Shown: one piece after another, positions 42,973-52,014 of the stretch
Numbering within the stretch: the stretch's first letter is position 1
Layout of the letters: each line of letters begins with the position of its first letter
NCBI RefSeq assembly: GCF_019710575.1
Contig: NZ_JAHWFK010000044.1
Span: 43,644-107,643 of the forward strand
Length of the DNA: 64,000 bases
From: Paractinoplanes polyasparticus
GTDB taxonomy: Bacteria > Actinomycetota > Actinomycetes > Mycobacteriales > Micromonosporaceae
Direction: 5' to 3'
Notes under the pieces: generated by a model
The model's database searches: none
What the model was told of the DNA's origin: nothing
What the model saw: the letters and a program-made list of their open reading frames with translations, nothing else
Position numbers and translations under genes: made by a program

Positions 42973-43013
42973 TGTGGATAACGTTGTGGAAAGCCCGGAG
43001 ACGCTGTGGATAC
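42973..43013 (-). promoter_or_regulatory. DnaA-box cluster between gyrB and gyrA
   Basis: TGTGGATAA (42973-42981, perfect), TGTGGAAAG (42985-42993) and TGTGGATAC (43005-43013) lie within 41 bp upstream of gyrA. They could link gyrA expression to DnaA activity. Confidence 0.5.
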
Positions 43014-43032
43014 AGCTCCCCCGGGCGGCCAT

Positions 43033-44985
43033 CTAGATGTCGAGGAACCGCACGTCCTTGGCGTTGCGCTGGATGAACGAGCGCCGCGCCTCGACGTCCT
43101 CACCCATCAGCACGCTGAAGAGCTCGTCGGCCACGGCAGCGTCGTCGAGCGTCACCTGGCGTAGCGTCCGGGTGGCCGGGTCCATCGTCGTGTCCCACAG
43201 TTCCTGGAAGTTCATCTCGCCGAGACCCTTGAACCGCTGGATGTCGTCCGGCTTGGCGTTCGCCTTCTTCTGCTGGCGCAGCGCGATCAGGCCGTCCCGC
43301 TCCCGGTCGGAGTAGGCGTACTGCGCGTCGTCGCCCCGCTTGTTCCACTTGATCTTGTAGAGCGGCGGTGCGGCCAGGTAGACGTGACCCATCTCGACCA
43401 GCGGCCGCATGAAGCGGAACAGCAGGGTGAGCAGCAGCGTCTGGATGTGCTGGCCGTCGACGTCGGCGTCGGCCATCAGCACGATCTTGTGATAGCGCAG
43501 CTTGGCCACGTCGAAGTCCTCGTGGATGCCGGTGCCGAGCGCGGTGATCAGCGCCTGGACCTCGTTGTTCTTCAGCACCCGGTCGATCCGGGCCTTCTCG
43601 ACGTTCAAGATCTTGCCGCGGATCGGCAGGATGGCCTGGATGCGGCTGTTGCGACCCTGCTTGGCCGAGCCGCCGGCGGAGTCACCCTCGACGATGAACA
43701 GCTCGGACTCGCGCGGGTCGGTCGACTGGCAGTCGGCCAGCTTGCCCGGCATCGAGCCCGACTCGAGCAGCGACTTGCGCCGGGCCAGCTTGCGCGCCTG
43801 CTGCGCGGCGATGCGGGCCCGGGCGGCCTGGTCGGCCTTGGTGATGATCTGCTTGGCCTCGGCCGGGTTGCGGTCGAACCAGTCGGCCAACTGCTCGTTG
43901 GCGACCCGCTGCACGAAGCTCTTCATGTCGGTGTTGCCGAGCTTCGTCTTGGTCTGGCCCTCGAACTGCGGGTTGGCCAGGGTCACCGAGATGATCGCGG
44001 CCAGACCCTCGCGGATGTCCTCACCGGAGAGGTTCTGATCGCCCTTGAGCAGCTTCTTGTCTTTGCCGTAGCGGTTGACGACACCGGTCAGCGCAGCCCG
44101 GAAGCCCTCTTCGTGGGTGCCACCCTCGTGGGTGTTGATGCGGTTGGCGAAGGTGTAGACCGACTCGCCGTACGACTCGTTCCACTGCATGGCGATCTCG
44201 ACCGCCATGCGGGCCTCGTTGTCCTCGGCCTGGAACTCGACCACCGTCTTGTGGATCGGATTCTTGGTGGCGTTGAGGTGGCGCACGAAGTCGGCGATGC
44301 CGTTCTCGTACATGAAGGTGACCGTGCGCGGCTCGCCGTTCTCGTCGGCGTGCTCGACCCGCAGATCGGTGAGCTTGATGGTGAGACCCCGGTTGAGGAA
44401 GGCCATTTCCTGCAGGCGGCGGTAGATCGTCTGCCAGTCGAACTCGACCGTCTCGAAGACCGTCGGGTCGGGCCAGAACTGCACCATGGAGCCGGTCTTG
44501 TCGGTGGTCTCGCCCTTCTCGAGCGGACCCGGCTTGGAGGCGGTGTAGTGCTGCCGCCACACGTTGCCGGACTTGTTGATCTCCACGAACATCTTGCTGG
44601 AGAGCGCGTTCACGACCGACACGCCGACGCCGTGCAGACCACCGGAGACCGCGTACGCCTTGTTGTCGAACTTGCCGCCCGCGTGCAGCACGGTCAGCGC
44701 GACCTCGACGCCCGGCTTCTTGAGCTTGGGGTGCAGGTCGACCGGGAAACCACGGCCGTTGTCGGTGACCGACACGCCGCCGTCGGCCAGCAGCACCACG
44801 TCGATCGTGTCGCAGTAGCCGGCGAGGGCCTCGTCGACTGCGTTGTCGACGACCTCCCAGACCAGGTGGTGCAGACCCCGCTCGCCGGTGGAGCCGATGT
44901 ACATGCCCGGGCGCTTACGGACAGCCTCGAGCCCCTCCAGGACGGTAATCGACTCGGCGCCGTACTCCTGCTTGTTCTCTGCCAC
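43033..44985 (-). CDS. gyrB: DNA gyrase subunit B
   Basis: ATPase subunit of gyrase, 650 residues from GTG 44985 (VAENKQEYGAESITVLEGLE). An upstream in-frame codon at 45042 would add a Pro-rich stretch that is not part of the family. The GHKL ATPase motifs (DNAVDEALAG, DNGRGFPVD, GGLHGVG) and TOPRIM motifs (EGDSAGGSAKQGRN, PIRGKILNVEKA, MADADVDGQHI) are all present. A 497-bp gap precedes it. Confidence 0.98.
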   Translation of the reverse strand: MAENKQEYGAESITVLEGLEAVRKRPGMYIGSTGERGLHHLVWEVVDNAVDEALAGYCDTIDVVLLADGGVSVTDNGRGFPVDLHPKLKKPGVEVALTVLHAGGKFDNKAYAVSGGLHGVGVSVVNALSSKMFVEINKSGNVWRQHYTASKPGPLEKGETTDKTGSMVQFWPDPTVFETVEFDWQTIYRRLQEMAFLNRGLTIKLTDLRVEHADENGEPRTVTFMYENGIADFVRHLNATKNPIHKTVVEFQAEDNEARMAVEIAMQWNESYGESVYTFANRINTHEGGTHEEGFRAALTGVVNRYGKDKKLLKGDQNLSGEDIREGLAAIISVTLANPQFEGQTKTKLGNTDMKSFVQRVANEQLADWFDRNPAEAKQIITKADQAARARIAAQQARKLARRKSLLESGSMPGKLADCQSTDPRESELFIVEGDSAGGSAKQGRNSRIQAILPIRGKILNVEKARIDRVLKNNEVQALITALGTGIHEDFDVAKLRYHKIVLMADADVDGQHIQTLLLTLLFRFMRPLVEMGHVYLAAPPLYKIKWNKRGDDAQYAYSDRERDGLIALRQQKKANAKPDDIQRFKGLGEMNFQELWDTTMDPATRTLRQVTLDDAAVADELFSVLMGEDVEARRSFIQRNAKDVRFLDI

Positions 44986-45042
44986 CCTCGGCCACTTTCT
45001 CGCGCCAGGCCCCGGAGGGCCCTGCACGGGGACGGCGGGCAT

Positions 45043-45539
45043 GCCGGCGGTCGGAAGGCAGGGTGAGCCACAGATGACAACCCGCGAGGAAGGAGCGGAC
45101 CACCGGTGGAACCGTGCTCGCCGGTCGCCGCGGCAGGCCCGCGGATCGTGATCGGCTGGAAAAACCGCGTAGCGTGACGACAGCAGTCCGTTTCGTCCAC
45201 GAGGACGCCAAACCGCAACCGTTGCGCAGAGGTTTTCCCGGTCTTCATCGATTCTACTCCGCTGAAGCGAGTTGGCGAGGGTCCGGCACCCCTTCCGGGT
45301 ACCTCAGATTGCCGTAGCCGGATCGGAGGCCGCTCCCAAGTCTCCCCCTACACGGAGCGGGGGCCCCGCGCAACGGCAAGTGATTCGGCGGCCGCCTGCC
45401 GCCGCGCGCCTGCCGGCGGTCATCGCCACGCACTGCGACACTGCCTCCCGTCGACAGAGGTTCGTGTCGTAACCTCTGCCCGCGCGGGCCGGTGAGGGCC
45501 GGACGGCCGCGACGCAGGTCGAGGAGGGGTGGCCCCCAC
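45043..45539. other. gyrB upstream region
   Basis: 497 bp between gyrB and the divergent gene at 45540. A minus-strand TAGAAT (45251-45256) could be a -10 box for gyrB, but its -35 region is poor. GAGGAGGGG at 45521-45529 is the ribosome site of the plus-strand gene. No other gene is seen. Confidence 0.45.
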
Positions 45540-46103
45540 ATGGCGCATGACAAGGGGCTGGACAACGTCGCGGTGCACTGGCCGCGGACGAATCAGTACT
45601 ACGACCCGGTGGCTCCCGCCGAGTTCGTCGACTTCGGGGCGATCGCCGACGCGCCCGAGATCGCCGCGCCCACCGGGGCCTTGGCGCTGCACATCGCCAA
45701 GACAGGCACGGTGCGGGCGACGGCGTACACGGAACTCGTCGATCTGCTGCTGGGTCTGGAAGGCGTGCTCTACGCCACCGACGCGGCGGCCGAGGACGAG
45801 GACCCGGTGATCGACCCCGACGGCTGCGCGTGGATCGCCGGCGGCCTCGAGCGCTTCGTCGAGGGGCACGAGGGTGGCGATCTGGTCACTTTCGATTCGG
45901 TGGCGCAGGTGATGCGGAATGCCATCGCCGCCGGGAGGCTCGCTGAGCAGCAACTCCGCTGGCTCGATCAGCGGTTGGCCGCTCTTCGGGACGAAGCCGG
46001 AAACCCGCCGCACTGGAGCTTCGCGCGGTCTGAACTGGCGGTGCTGGCGGGCTTCTACCGCCGCTGCGCGGAACGAGGGTTTGCGGTTTTTGCGGATTAC
46101 TGA
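45540..46103 (+). CDS. Hypothetical protein next to gyrB
   Basis: 187 residues from ATG 45540, which has GAGGAGGGG 11 nt upstream. No recognised family. It has no signal peptide or membrane segment. The sequence is mildly acidic, with a helical C-terminal half (LAEQQLRWLDQRLAALRDEA...SELAVLAGFYRRCAERGF). It runs against the direction of its gyrase and recF neighbours. Confidence 0.75.
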   Translation: MAHDKGLDNVAVHWPRTNQYYDPVAPAEFVDFGAIADAPEIAAPTGALALHIAKTGTVRATAYTELVDLLLGLEGVLYATDAAAEDEDPVIDPDGCAWIAGGLERFVEGHEGGDLVTFDSVAQVMRNAIAAGRLAEQQLRWLDQRLAALRDEAGNPPHWSFARSELAVLAGFYRRCAERGFAVFADY

Positions 46104-46266
46104 CGTTGTCGAGACGCGGAACGTCAAGATCTGGATGTCGTGGCGGGGCGGTGGTGCAGACCGCTGCTCACGCCGAGGGCCTGGCCGGTGCGAGCTGGCC
46201 GCTGGCGCGTCCAGGGCGCTCGCCCCACCCAGGCGACGTGCGTGAGTGCTTGCGCTCCACAGACCC

Positions 46267-47328
46267 TCAGCCGTAGGTGTCGCGCGGTCCTCGGCCCTGC
46301 ACCCGGCGCGGGCCCTTGTTCCAGGACGGGGCGGCCGGGCCGTGGATGTTCATCTTCGTGACGACGTTGTGGCCGACCTCGCCGGCGATGTTGCGGAGCA
46401 GCTTGGCGTTGAGCATGCGCAGCTGGGTCGCCCACGCGGTGGATTCCGCCTCGACCGTCAGGACGCCGGCGTCCAGCTTGACCGGGCGACAGTGCTGGGC
46501 GATCTCCGGGCCGACGACCTTCTCCCAGGCCCCGAACACGGTGGCCTCGGCCTTAGGGCGTTCCCAGCCACGGGCCTTCATCAAGCGTTGCAGCATGTCG
46601 CCGAAGAGCTGCGGGTCGCGCGGGTCGGGGCCGGGCCCCGAATAGCCCCGCGGGCGGCGGCCACTGCCCTCGCCCGAACCGCCGGGGCGCCGCCGTGGAG
46701 ATCTCGCCGCGGCGTCACGGCGCTTGGCCAGCGCCGCGTCGAGAACCGCGCGGGCGAGTTCCGGCCCGGACGCTTCGTCGGCCGGCCCGGCCTCGGCGCC
46801 ACTCCCGGCGCTGCCCTGAGTGCCGGCTGCCTCCTCGGCGTCGCCTTGAACGCCCCGTCGCGAATCGGAGGCGGCCACGGAACTTTCCCGCGGGCCGGAA
46901 TCGCCCTCAGCGCGTCTCTGCGGCCCTGAATCGCCGCTTCCGGGGGTAGGACCACGATCGACAGTCGACGCGTCCGCAGAGCGGCTCTCACCGCGATCTC
47001 GTGCACCCGCTGGGCGGCCGTCGCGGGACTGGGAGCGCGGCCGGGCGGGTGCTTGATCTTCGAAGAGCGGCGGCTCGGCGGAGTACCAGCCGTCGTCGAC
47101 GTCGCCCAGTTCCTGGCGGGCCAGTCCCTGTGGATCGGCCTGTGGATAGAAGCGCTCGGCGGTGGACGGCGGGCGGTGTTCCCGGACCAGGTCGTCGCGT
47201 TCGCCGCGGAACAGGTCGGCGCGGCGCTCCCGGGCCAGGCCCTCGTGGCGTTCCCGGACGAGCTCGTCGTGCAGCTCGCGGCGGTCGCGGCCGGGGGCGG
47301 GGCGGGGCTGCTGCTCGTCAGACGGCAC
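46267..47328 (-). CDS. dciA: DUF721/DciA-type replicative helicase loader
   Basis: 353 residues. The conserved DciA (DUF721) domain is C-terminal (LFGDMLQRLMKARGWERPKAE, WEKVVGPEIAQHCRPV, WATQLRMLNAKLLRNI), about 240-340. It is preceded by an unusually long Arg/Glu/Gly-rich disordered N-terminus of about 230 residues. DciA loads DnaB in bacteria that lack DnaC or DnaI. The GTG start overlaps the recF 3' end by 11 nt. Confidence 0.88.
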   Translation of the reverse strand: MPSDEQQPRPAPGRDRRELHDELVRERHEGLARERRADLFRGERDDLVREHRPPSTAERFYPQADPQGLARQELGDVDDGWYSAEPPLFEDQAPARPRSQSRDGRPAGARDRGESRSADASTVDRGPTPGSGDSGPQRRAEGDSGPRESSVAASDSRRGVQGDAEEAAGTQGSAGSGAEAGPADEASGPELARAVLDAALAKRRDAAARSPRRRPGGSGEGSGRRPRGYSGPGPDPRDPQLFGDMLQRLMKARGWERPKAEATVFGAWEKVVGPEIAQHCRPVKLDAGVLTVEAESTAWATQLRMLNAKLLRNIAGEVGHNVVTKMNIHGPAAPSWNKGPRRVQGRGPRDTYG

Positions 47329-48448
47329 GGGTCACCGTACCTGTGGAAACGTCGAACCGGACCCCGCGCAGGGCAGCCGGCACGTCCTCGGGGACGGCGC
47401 ACGTCACCAGCAGCTGCGCCGCGTCGGAGACCAGGGCCGCGAGCCTTTCGCGGCGACCGCCGTCCAGTTCGGCGAAGACGTCGTCGAGCACGAGCACCGG
47501 CTCGATCCCGTCCGAGCGCAGCAGGTCGTAGGCGGCCAGGCGCAGGGCCAGCGCGAACGACCACGACTCGCCGTGACTCGCGTAGCCCTTCGCCGGCAGG
47601 TCGCCCAGCGCCAGCGTCAGGTCGTCGCGGTGCGGACCGACCAGGGTGGTGCCCCGCTCGATCTCGGCCGGCCGGCGCTCCTGCAGCGAAGCGAGCAGGG
47701 CCTGCTCGAGCGCCGGGCGGTCCGGCACGAGGCCGTCGCCGAGCTTGGCCGCGTACGCGATCGAAGCCGACGTCCTACCGGCCGCCACCGCGTCGTAGGC
47801 CTTGGTCAGATGCGGCCCGAGAGCAGCGGTGAGTTCCAGCCGGCCGGCGAGCAGCTCGGCGCCGTGATGCGCGAGGTGCTGATCCCAGACGGCGAGAGTG
47901 GACAGATCCTGGCCGCGGGTGCCGCCGACCTTGCGGGTCAGGTACGCCGTCCGCAGCAGAGCGTTGCGCTGCTTGACGACCCGGTCGTAGTCGGAGCGCA
48001 CCCCGGCGAAACGAGGCTGGCGGGCGACGAGCAGATCGTCGAGGTAGCGACGGCGTTCCGACGGGTCACCGCGGACCAGTTCGAGATCCTCGGGGGCGAA
48101 CAACACCATGCGCAGCGCGCCCAGCACCTCACGGGGCCGGCGCACCGGCGACCGGTTGAGCCGCGCCCGGTTGGCCTTGCCGGGCACGATCTCGAGTTCG
48201 ACCAGCAGCTCCCGTCCCTCGTGGACGATCGCGCAGCGGATCACCGCCGAGGCGGCGCCGGCCCGGACCAGTGGGGCGTCGGTGGCCACCCGGTGACTGT
48301 CCAGAGTGGCCACGTAACCCAGCGCCTCGATCAGGTTGGTCTTGCCCATGCCGTTCTGGCCGACCAGCACGGACACGCCGGGATCGAGATCAACCGCCAC
48401 TCGCTCGTAGGAACGGAAGTCGGTCAGCTCGACCCGGCGTACGTACAC
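47318..48448 (-). CDS. recF: DNA replication and repair protein RecF
   Basis: SMC-like ATPase for gap repair, 376 residues. Walker A is GQNGMGKTNLIEAL near the N-terminus, the ABC signature region is in GPHRDDLTLAL, and Walker B is VLVLDDVFAELD near the C-terminus. The start is GTG (VYVRRVELTDFRSY). It is followed by the overlapping dciA gene and preceded by gnd. Confidence 0.97.
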   Translation of the reverse strand: MYVRRVELTDFRSYERVAVDLDPGVSVLVGQNGMGKTNLIEALGYVATLDSHRVATDAPLVRAGAASAVIRCAIVHEGRELLVELEIVPGKANRARLNRSPVRRPREVLGALRMVLFAPEDLELVRGDPSERRRYLDDLLVARQPRFAGVRSDYDRVVKQRNALLRTAYLTRKVGGTRGQDLSTLAVWDQHLAHHGAELLAGRLELTAALGPHLTKAYDAVAAGRTSASIAYAAKLGDGLVPDRPALEQALLASLQERRPAEIERGTTLVGPHRDDLTLALGDLPAKGYASHGESWSFALALRLAAYDLLRSDGIEPVLVLDDVFAELDGGRRERLAALVSDAAQLLVTCAVPEDVPAALRGVRFDVSTGTVTRAV

Positions 48449-48455
48449 GTGTGCC

Positions 48456-49328
48456 TCAGCGCTTGACGGCGTGGCCGCCGAATTGCTGACGGAGCGCCGC
48501 CACCGCCTTCATCGCCGGCGAGTCGTCCTGGCGTGACTCGAAGCGGTTGAAGATCGAGGCGGCCAGCACGTGGGCGGGCACGGCGAGCCGGATGGCCTCG
48601 TCGACCGTCCAGCGGCCCTCACCGGTGTCGTCGACGTAACCCTTGAGGCCGGAGAGCGTCGGGTCCTCGTCGAGCGCCCGGTCGAGCAGGTCGAGCAGCC
48701 ACGACTTGACGACGCTGCCCTCGCGCCAGCTCTTGATGACGGCCGGCACGTTGTGGACGAGCTCGGAGGCGATGAGGATCTCGTAGCCCTCGCCGTACGC
48801 CTGCATCATGCCGTACTCGATGCCGTTGTGGATCATCTTGGCGTAGTGCCCGGCGCCGTGCGTGCCGGCGTGTGCGAAGCCGAACTCGCCGGCCGGCTTG
48901 AGGGCGTCGAAAATCGGCTGGGCCTTGGCCACGTCCTCCGCGTCGCCGCCGACCATCAGGGCGTACCCGTTCTCCTTGCCCCAGATGCCACCCGACACGC
49001 CGACGTCGAGGTACTTGATGCCCTTGGGCTTGAGACGCTCGGCCCGCGGGCCGTCGTCGGTGAACTTCGAGTTGCCGCCGTCGATGATGACGTCGCCCGG
49101 CTCGAGCAGCCCGGCGAGCTCGTTGATGGCGTCCTCGGTGATCTTGCCGGCCGGGACCATGGTCCAGACGACCCGTGGAGCGGCGAGCTTCGAGACCATT
49201 TCGGCCAGGTTGGCGACGTCGCTGTTCTCCGGGTGGTGGTCGTAGCCGACCACCTCGTGTCCGGCTGCGCGGATCCGGTCGCGCATGTTCCCACCCATTC
49301 GGCCGAGACCGATGAGGCCGAGCTGCAT
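48456..49328 (-). CDS. gnd: 6-phosphogluconate dehydrogenase, short (YqeC/GndA-like) form
   Basis: 290 residues, the short decarboxylating form. It shows the NAD(P) loop GLGRMGGNM (8-16), GGNSKFTDD and GVSGGIWGKENGYALMVGG. The enzyme makes ribulose 5-phosphate in the pentose phosphate pathway. AGGGGG lies upstream of the ATG. Its place between dnaN and recF is conserved in actinobacteria. Confidence 0.95.
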   Translation of the reverse strand: MQLGLIGLGRMGGNMRDRIRAAGHEVVGYDHHPENSDVANLAEMVSKLAAPRVVWTMVPAGKITEDAINELAGLLEPGDVIIDGGNSKFTDDGPRAERLKPKGIKYLDVGVSGGIWGKENGYALMVGGDAEDVAKAQPIFDALKPAGEFGFAHAGTHGAGHYAKMIHNGIEYGMMQAYGEGYEILIASELVHNVPAVIKSWREGSVVKSWLLDLLDRALDEDPTLSGLKGYVDDTGEGRWTVDEAIRLAVPAHVLAASIFNRFESRQDDSPAMKAVAALRQQFGGHAVKR

Positions 49329-49450
49329 GGTGTTCCCCCTAGATGAGCGTTGCTTTCCTGCCCGGTGAAGATTATTCAGGGCGCTGGAGGCCTATGCGGC
49401 GACCTGCGGCAGATCCGCCGGTCAAGACAGGCCCTGAATAACCTTCAGTA

Positions 49451-50584
49451 TCAGCGGGTTACCCGGATCGGCATGATCAGATAGCGGTAACCGGGCACGA
49501 TTTCGCCGGTTTCGGATGCGGGGGAGATCACAGCGGGCTTGAATGCGTCCACGAACGAGAAGATCGCGTTCGGAGCGCCCAGGTTCTGCAGACCGTCGAT
49601 GAGGTACTGCGGGTTGAAGCCGATCGTCAGCGGTTCCCCGGTGAACGACGCCTCCATCGCCTCGCTGGCGCGCGCCTCCTCGGTCCCACCGGCCTCGACC
49701 ACCAGACCGTCCTCACTGAAGCTCAGCAGCACCGGGGTGGTGCGCTCGGCGACCAGGGCGACGCGGCGGACGACCTCGACGAGGGCGGACACGACGATCT
49801 GGGCCTGCGCGTTGCTGCTGGCCGGGAAGAGCGACCGGACCGGCGGGTAGTTGGCCCCATCGAGCAGGCGGCTGGTCGTGCGGCGGGTGCCGCCGGCAAA
49901 ACCGATCATGCCCTCGCCCGCGTTGCCCTGGGCCAGGGCGAGCACCACCGAGCCGCCGAGCGGGCCCAGGGTCTTGGCGGTGTCGTTCAGCGTCTTGGCC
50001 GGCACCAGCGCGTTGAGGCTGATCTCGGGGTCGTCCGGGTTCCACTCCATCTCGCGCATGGCCAGGCGGTAGCGGTCGGTGGCCAGCATGGCCATGCTCG
50101 TGCCGTTGAGCTCGATACGCACGCCGGTCATCATCGGCAGGGTCTCGTCGCGACCGGCGGCGATGGCCACCTGGGCCACGGCGGCGGCGAAGGCGGCCGC
50201 GTCGACCGTGCCGGCGCTCGACGGCATCTCGGGCAGGCTCGGGTAGTCCTCGACCGGCATGGTCGGCAGGGTGAACCGCGCGCTGCCGCAGACCAGTTCG
50301 AGGTGGGCGCCGACGGCGGCGATGTCGACCGGCTTGGCCGGCAGCGCCTTGGTGATCTCGGCGAGCAGGCGGCCGGAGACGAGGGCGGCGCCGTCGGCGT
50401 CGGCCTGCACCTCGACGGTGACCTGGCTCGAGACCTCGTAGTCGAAGCCGGAGACCTGCAGCCGGCTGTCGGTGACGCGCAGCATGACGCCGGCGAGAAC
50501 CGGAACCGACGGCCGGCTGGGCAGGCTCTTCGCCGTCCAGGCCACGGCGTCGGCGAGTGCGTCTCGCTCCACCCGGAACTTCAT
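49451..50584 (-). CDS. dnaN: DNA polymerase III beta sliding clamp
   Basis: Ring-shaped processivity clamp, 377 residues from ATG 50584 (MKFRVERDALADAVAWTAKS). Longer upstream in-frame sequence is the non-coding edge of oriC. Three clamp repeats are visible, with LLAEITKALPAKPVDI and a C-terminal PGYRYLIMPIRVTR matching the family. It is separated from dnaA by oriC. Confidence 0.98.
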   Translation of the reverse strand: MKFRVERDALADAVAWTAKSLPSRPSVPVLAGVMLRVTDSRLQVSGFDYEVSSQVTVEVQADADGAALVSGRLLAEITKALPAKPVDIAAVGAHLELVCGSARFTLPTMPVEDYPSLPEMPSSAGTVDAAAFAAAVAQVAIAAGRDETLPMMTGVRIELNGTSMAMLATDRYRLAMREMEWNPDDPEISLNALVPAKTLNDTAKTLGPLGGSVVLALAQGNAGEGMIGFAGGTRRTTSRLLDGANYPPVRSLFPASSNAQAQIVVSALVEVVRRVALVAERTTPVLLSFSEDGLVVEAGGTEEARASEAMEASFTGEPLTIGFNPQYLIDGLQNLGAPNAIFSFVDAFKPAVISPASETGEIVPGYRYLIMPIRVTR

Positions 50585-52014
50585 GCTGTCCTCCGCGTCG
50601 CTTTCTCGTGTCGGGGCGTCGTCGACCCCCACGAACCTTATTCGTCGGGCCGAGAGTGGCCTAATCAGTGTGGTCCACCATCGTGACGGCTGACGAGCCG
50701 CCCTCGCTGCCCCTCGGTGTGCCGACTCCGGTGATCCAGTTTTCGTACGTCGGTGCGGCCGACACCTCACCGGGGTTCCGACCGTCCGAGTTCCTGCCGT
50801 CGGGTCCGGGCTCCGCTTCTGATCTCGGTGCGGTCTTGCTCTTGCTCTCGTGGAGCGGGACTGCCGGCGAGCCGTCAGCGACCGATCCACACCATCCACA
50901 ACGCCGTTGATTGCTTTTTGTTCTCTATAGAAGAGATAACTAGTCGTCTTCATCGGTCCTGTGCACACTGTGGAGAACTCACGTTTGCGCAGGCCAGCGG
51001 GTTATCCACCGGTGATTCACATGTGGGAAACCAGGGTACAAACCCTGGTCTGCGTCCACAGCCGCCGGGCCGGGCGAGGGTTGTCCACCGTTGTCCACCG
51101 GCTATCCACCGGATATCCACGGGTTTTATCCCCCGACCTGTGGACGACGTCGGGACGCTTCCGGCCCGTCGTCCCCAGTTTCTTCAACAGGAAATCCACA
51201 CGCTTCCACAGGCGGTGGAAAGCCGGGTGACTCTCCGTGTCTGTCCACATCGATTTCCCCAGGGCTCGTCCACATCTGTGGAGCGGGCCGGCGGAAGTTA
51301 TCCACCGCTGGGGACAGGGCCTGTGAATTGCTGTGGATTAGTGTGGACAACGTTGGCACGAAACGGTTTCGTCCCGGCGTTGACAACCTCGTGTGGGGAT
51401 GGGCGGCGTCCGCGATCGTCGGTGGGGTCCTTCATGCCGTGTCATGGGTCATGCGAGTCGCGGTCCTGTGGATAACTCGAGGGCCGGAGCGCTCCGTGCT
51501 GTGCACAACCTGTGGACAAATACGGAGGAATGCCGAGAATTCGCCCATCGGAGGGACGCCGGTCCGTGTGGATTGGGATCGAGAGCCGGGGACTTCGGCG
51601 GTGTGGATGCGCGACGCGTCTTTCTCGCCCCGGTCTGAGCGTCGTCGCGGGACGGGCTTGTGGAGGAACCCGGTTACCGCTGCCGTCGAGTACTGGGCAG
51701 CCTGTGGACAACAGGCTGGCGACCCTCAGCTACCTGCGGAAATGACTGTGAGAGGCCGGGGTGGCAGCGAATGGCCGACGGTTGTCCACAGGGTGGGTCA
51801 GGCTGCTCGCCCGCACTCCGCGGCTTGGAGGGGCGGGTGGCCCGGGGTGTGGGAACCCGGCACGACCGAAGACCTCACAGCCGCGTACTGGAAATGGCCT
51901 TCGGTCTTCGGTTTGATGCGGTGGTCAGTTCGCCGGCCCGCTGCTGGGCAGGTCCAGCTGCTACCGACGGCCGTCTCGTGCTTGGGCCGGCAGCAGCAAC
52001 GAGAAACGTCCCGG
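50585..52014. other. Chromosomal origin of replication (oriC)
   Basis: 1430-bp non-coding region between dnaN and dnaA with many DnaA boxes. Perfect boxes are TGTGGACAA at 51342-51350, 51511-51519 and 51703-51711, TGTGGATAA at 51468-51476, and TTGTCCACA at 51782-51790. One-mismatch boxes include 51002, 51081, 51091, 51241 and 51298 among others, on both strands. An AT-rich stretch at 50906-50950 (containing TTGCTTTTTGTTCTCTATAG) near dnaN is the best candidate for the unwinding element. No genes are seen. Confidence 0.95.
50906..50950. other. AT-rich candidate DNA unwinding element of oriC
   Basis: About 45 bp with very low GC content (TTGCTTTTTGTTCTCTATAG followed by AAGAGATAACTAGTCGT). It is the most AT-rich patch of the origin and lies at the dnaN edge of the DnaA-box array. 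Confidence 0.6.

Noticed and set aside
41402..45066. Long reading frames antisense to gyrA and gyrB
   Set aside because: Both lie entirely opposite highly conserved gyrase genes and are composition artefacts.
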